DNA of 64,000 nt from assembly GCF_013409995.1 (NCBI RefSeq), contig NZ_JACCBX010000007.1, positions 62,001 to 126,000 of the forward strand. The letters run 5' to 3'. Positions within the stretch are counted from its first letter, which is position 1, and each line of letters begins with the position of its first letter. This DNA is from Neobacillus driksii (GTDB taxonomy: Bacteria > Bacillota > Bacilli > Bacillales > Cytobacillaceae). Position numbers and translations under genes: made by a program. The notes beneath the pieces were generated by a model. The model saw only the letters and a program-made list of their open reading frames with translations. It had not been told where the DNA came from and did no database searches. This document shows positions 61,649 to 64,000 of the stretch, piece by piece.

Positions 61649-63000
61649 AGCTTAGTGATCAATTCCGTTTCGTCCGCCAAAACATGAAGAAAAATAGAAC
61701 GCGGGTTTACATGACAATCCTAGCGACAGCAATGGGCTGTGCATTCTTAATTGTCCTTGCGTCTGTTGGTTTCGGATTACAAAAATCTGTAGTTAAGGAA
61801 ATGACAGAACGACGAATCATGACACAAATTGATGTCTACGGTCAAGAAACAACTGAGAGTGGCGGGTATCGGCAGTTAGATGATAAGGACGTTCAGGAAT
61901 TTGAAGAAATGTCTGACGTAAAAGCTGTAACGAGAAGAAAAATGCTGCAGCAGGAAGGTTTTTATTTGATTGGAAATTACCAGCAGAGCACACAAACGGT
62001 GGTAGCAAACTTTCCCTCTGAAATAAAAGCTGGTTTTGAATTATCGGCAGGAAGCCTTGCAAAGGATAAAGCTGAAGTAGTGGTTGGATATAATTTCCCA
62101 CTCAATCTTGGTGTTAAAGGTGAACAAACGGAAGAAATGTTTGATGAACAAGGTCAATTAAAAGAAAAATTCCGCTATAACGGTAAGCTAATTGGAGAAA
62201 CCATTGAATTAACGGTTAGTAAGATGGAAGATGGGAAAAAAATAGAAAAGGTTTTTCCAGTAAAGGTCGCAGGGATATCTAAAAAGCCAACAAAAGAGTG
62301 GGCAGAAGACAGAAGTGTCTATATTTCGGAGGAACTATTAAAGGATATCGAGGCGTTTACCGGAACACCAAAAGGAATTGTTTTAGATTCCACTGATCAG
62401 GTAAATTTAGCAGATTTAGAAGCTTCAAAAAATACCTTTGATGATGTAAAGGTCTATGCGAAAAACATGGAAGCGGTCCAGGGGATTGTTGATGAACTTA
62501 AGGAAAATGACTATGCCACCTATTCCGTAGTCAATGAATTAAAGGAAGTTAATTTGATGTTTGCAATAGCGAAGGCAGGACTTATCTTTATTGGGACCAT
62601 TGCAATCCTAATTGCCTCTATTGGAATTTATAATACGATGACAATGGCCGTAACAGAACGTGCACCTGATATCGGAATCATGAAAGCAATTGGGGCAAAT
62701 CCTCGTACCATTAAGAGAATCTTTTTATTAGAAAGCAGTTATATTGGTTTGATTGGGGCATTCATTGGGACTGTCGTTTCCTATGGAATTAGTTATGCAG
62801 TCAACTTTGTGATACCTATAATCATTAAACAGGCTTTTGGGGAAGAGACACCTCCTGAAATTGTTTTTAGCGATATTCCACTTAGTCTTCCCATTATTTG
62901 TATCGTCATCTGTTATGGAGTAACCATACTCTCAGGTCTTCGTCCTGCCCAAAGAGCAACAAAAGTAGATGTACTCAGAGCCATGAGAAGAGAAGTTTAA
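61645..63000 (+). CDS. MacB/FtsX-family ABC permease
   Basis: This 451-aa permease has one N-terminal helix, a ~260-residue extracytoplasmic domain (MacB periplasmic-core-like) and three C-terminal helices. The FtsX motif (Y-N-T-M-T-M-A-V-T-E-R-x-x-D-I-G-I-M-K-A) lies after helix two. The topology is that of mechanotransmitting MacB-type transporters. It is coupled to the ATPase by a 4-nt overlap. Substrate unknown. Confidence 0.92.
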   Translation: MKLSDQFRFVRQNMKKNRTRVYMTILATAMGCAFLIVLASVGFGLQKSVVKEMTERRIMTQIDVYGQETTESGGYRQLDDKDVQEFEEMSDVKAVTRRKMLQQEGFYLIGNYQQSTQTVVANFPSEIKAGFELSAGSLAKDKAEVVVGYNFPLNLGVKGEQTEEMFDEQGQLKEKFRYNGKLIGETIELTVSKMEDGKKIEKVFPVKVAGISKKPTKEWAEDRSVYISEELLKDIEAFTGTPKGIVLDSTDQVNLADLEASKNTFDDVKVYAKNMEAVQGIVDELKENDYATYSVVNELKEVNLMFAIAKAGLIFIGTIAILIASIGIYNTMTMAVTERAPDIGIMKAIGANPRTIKRIFLLESSYIGLIGAFIGTVVSYGISYAVNFVIPIIIKQAFGEETPPEIVFSDIPLSLPIICIVICYGVTILSGLRPAQRATKVDVLRAMRREV

Positions 63001-63091
63001 TTGTCGATTCTGTGATATTGGCGGACAACCATTTTCAGTCCAAGCATATGTTAATAGAAAGACGTCTTTAACATAGAAAGGGGATGTGGGA

Positions 63092-63358
63092 ATGATAAAC
63101 TGGAAGGTCCGCTTTAAGAACCGGAGCTGGGTGATGGCGTTTGTGGCTCAGTTGATGATCGTGGCGCAAATGCTATTGCAAGGTTTAAATGCATTAGGGA
63201 TTACAGATTTTCAACTAACAGATTCGATTCAGCAATCTATATTAACCTTTATAAATACTGTATTTATATTATTATCATTGATGGGAATCGTACAGGATCC
63301 AACCACCAAAGGTATGAGTGACAGTGAACGTGCAAAGACATATAAAGAACCCAACTAA
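63092..63358 (+). CDS. phiLC3-type phage holin, orphan
   Basis: This 88-aa protein is closely like the phiLC3 holin family: M-I-N-W-K-V-R-F-K-N-R, two membrane helices, and the hallmark end G-I-V-Q-D-P-T-T-K-G-M-S-D-S-E-R-A. Holins make membrane holes for endolysins in phage lysis. No phage genes or lysin lie beside it, so this is a domesticated or relic gene. The ATG follows GGGG; terminator after it. Confidence 0.88.
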   Translation: MINWKVRFKNRSWVMAFVAQLMIVAQMLLQGLNALGITDFQLTDSIQQSILTFINTVFILLSLMGIVQDPTTKGMSDSERAKTYKEPN

Positions 63359-63370
63359 TCATAGAGACAG

Positions 63371-63417
63371 AAACGCTCGGTTGCCTAACTTCAGGCAAAG
63401 TTCGAGCGTTTTTTTAT
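63371..63417 (+). terminator. intrinsic terminator of the holin gene
   Basis: Stem AAACGCTCG / CGAGCGTTT with an inner TGCCT / AGGCA pair and seven T. Confidence 0.85.
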
Positions 63418-63543
63418 TTATGTAGAATTTTGTAAAAATTAGAAGATTGAAATTCCTGAAATGTCGAAGGGGTTGGGGGTATAATGAAGATGGAAACAAT
63501 TTACAGATAAGGGCAGGTAATACATGAGAAAGGGGTTCTTGAT

Positions 63544-63768
63544 ATGTGGTATTGGATTGCAATGGCGGCAGGAATATATATACTTTTTATTCTCCTTGAG
63601 GAGTCTGTTTATTACTTTTGGAATCGTTATGTTTACGGACCAAAAGAGAGAAAAGCAAGACGTCGGAGTAGAATCATATTGGGAATGGCCTTTATTATTC
63701 AATTACACCTGCTAGAATTTAGAAGAAAACATACACATAAAGTAAGTTCAGGTAAACAATCGGCATAA
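63544..63768 (+). CDS. small membrane protein (74 aa), unknown
   Basis: This 74-aa protein has an N-terminal hydrophobic segment (W-Y-W-I-A-M-A-A-G-I-Y-I-L-F-I-L-L) and a strongly basic second half (K-E-R-K-A-R-R-R-S-R). AAAGGGG lies 8 nt before the ATG. A competing frame from 63524 lacks a ribosome site. It has its own terminator. No family recognised. Confidence 0.6.
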   Translation: MWYWIAMAAGIYILFILLEESVYYFWNRYVYGPKERKARRRSRIILGMAFIIQLHLLEFRRKHTHKVSSGKQSA

Positions 63769-63769
63769 A

Positions 63770-63803
63770 AAAGTTCCTTTACAATCCGTAAAGGAACTTT
63801 TTT
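63770..63803. terminator. bidirectional terminator
   Basis: Stem AAAAGTTCCTTTAC / GTAAAGGAACTTTT with T-runs on both strands; it closes the 74-aa gene and the convergent histidine kinase gene. Confidence 0.85.
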
Positions 63804-64000
63804 TATGATGTTACTATTGACTGGCTGGTGTCAGTTGAAGCATTTTGTACCACAGGTAAAGTGATATTAACGGTTGTTCCATGGCCGATTTCACTATCGA
63901 ACATAATATTTCCTTTATGTGACTGTACAATTTTATAGCTGACGGTTAAGCCTAAGCCTGTCCCTTTTTCTTTTGATGAATAGAAGGGTTCGCCGATCTT
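63803..64000 (-). CDS. sensor histidine kinase, C-terminal end (partial)
   Basis: The last 65 codons of a minus-strand gene that starts beyond the window. It shows the G2 box of the HATPase domain, K-E-K-G-T-G-L-G-L-T-V-S-Y, the P-F-Y-S-S lid before it, and G-H-G-T-T-V-N-I-T-L-P-V at the end of the fold. This pattern is common in PAS-linked kinases of the sporulation-kinase kind. Its partner and signal lie outside. The C-terminal tail is short and Ser/Thr-rich. Confidence 0.85.
   Translation of the reverse strand, partial: KIGEPFYSSKEKGTGLGLTVSYKIVQSHKGNIMFDSEIGHGTTVNITLPVVQNASTDTSQSIVTS

Overview
This 64-kb window looks like chromosome of an aerobic, endospore-forming member of the Bacillaceae (Bacillus/Neobacillus type). 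The DNA is AT-rich, Shine-Dalgarno sequences are strong, TTG and GTG starts are common, and most genes end at intrinsic terminators. Marker content fits: a qoxABCD quinol oxidase, a gerK-like germination locus, pbpF- and pbpA/H-type penicillin-binding proteins, ywjA, ywbE, ypmR, yhfE and ypwA homologues, and Gram-positive riboswitch wiring (T-box, Mn, FMN, cobalamin). No tRNA, rRNA, CRISPR array, insertion sequence or prophage was found. One orphan holin gene is present. The species assignment is inference from gene content only.

Layout. 0-3 kb: tail of an MMPL/RND transporter and a membrane protein with a cupredoxin domain. 3-8.6 kb: T-box-controlled archaeal-type proS with a MITE-like element wedged between leader and gene, a 52-nt tandem repeat array, two duplicated GNAT acetyltransferases, a four-hairpin repeat element, and hmp behind a well-placed Fnr box. 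8.6-18 kb: SGNH hydrolase, ABC exporter, NADH dehydrogenase with a Rex operator, tatA with an M42 peptidase, and a CorA transporter. 18-21.5 kb: a gerK-like operon whose A and B genes are broken and whose C gene is intact. 21.5-31.4 kb: radical SAM/SPASM enzyme, LysM-NlpC/P60 endopeptidase, small transporters, hemolysin-III protein, class B PBP and M32 carboxypeptidase. 31.4-42 kb: Mn-riboswitch TerC gene, CNNM/CorC-type protein, qoxABCD, a His-tailed HesB-like protein, ABC exporter, HAD phosphatase and cold-shock protein. 42-44.5 kb: a second 52-nt array, ywbE, a frameshifted SDR gene and a GyrI-like protein.

The functional centre is 44.5-58.7 kb. An FMN riboswitch drives ribE-ribBA-ribH with no ribD, and the GTP cyclohydrolase II half of RibBA has lost conserved substrate and catalytic motifs. 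A cobalamin riboswitch then drives a tightly overlapping 13-gene corrinoid-salvage operon: btuF, btuC, a btuD-cbiZ fusion, cbiB, cobD, cobU, cobQ/cbiP, cobS, cobC, a second short cobU-like gene, a PduO-type adenosyltransferase, and two genes best read as cblT and cblS for alpha-ribazole uptake and phosphorylation. Together these would import cobinamides, strip them to cobyric acid, rebuild the aminopropanol arm and attach a salvaged lower ligand.

58.7-64 kb: pbpF, a MacB/FtsX-type ABC transporter, the orphan holin, a small membrane protein and the C-terminus of a sensor histidine kinase running off the end.

The features I would check first are the degenerate RibBA in a ribD-less riboswitch operon, the complementary decay of two CobU homologues in one operon, and the families of hairpin-bearing dispersed repeats. 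Two of those families share 52-nt periodicity, and one has two inverted copies with matching internal spacing. Four loci carry nonsense or frameshift lesions, and these need ruling out as sequencing error.
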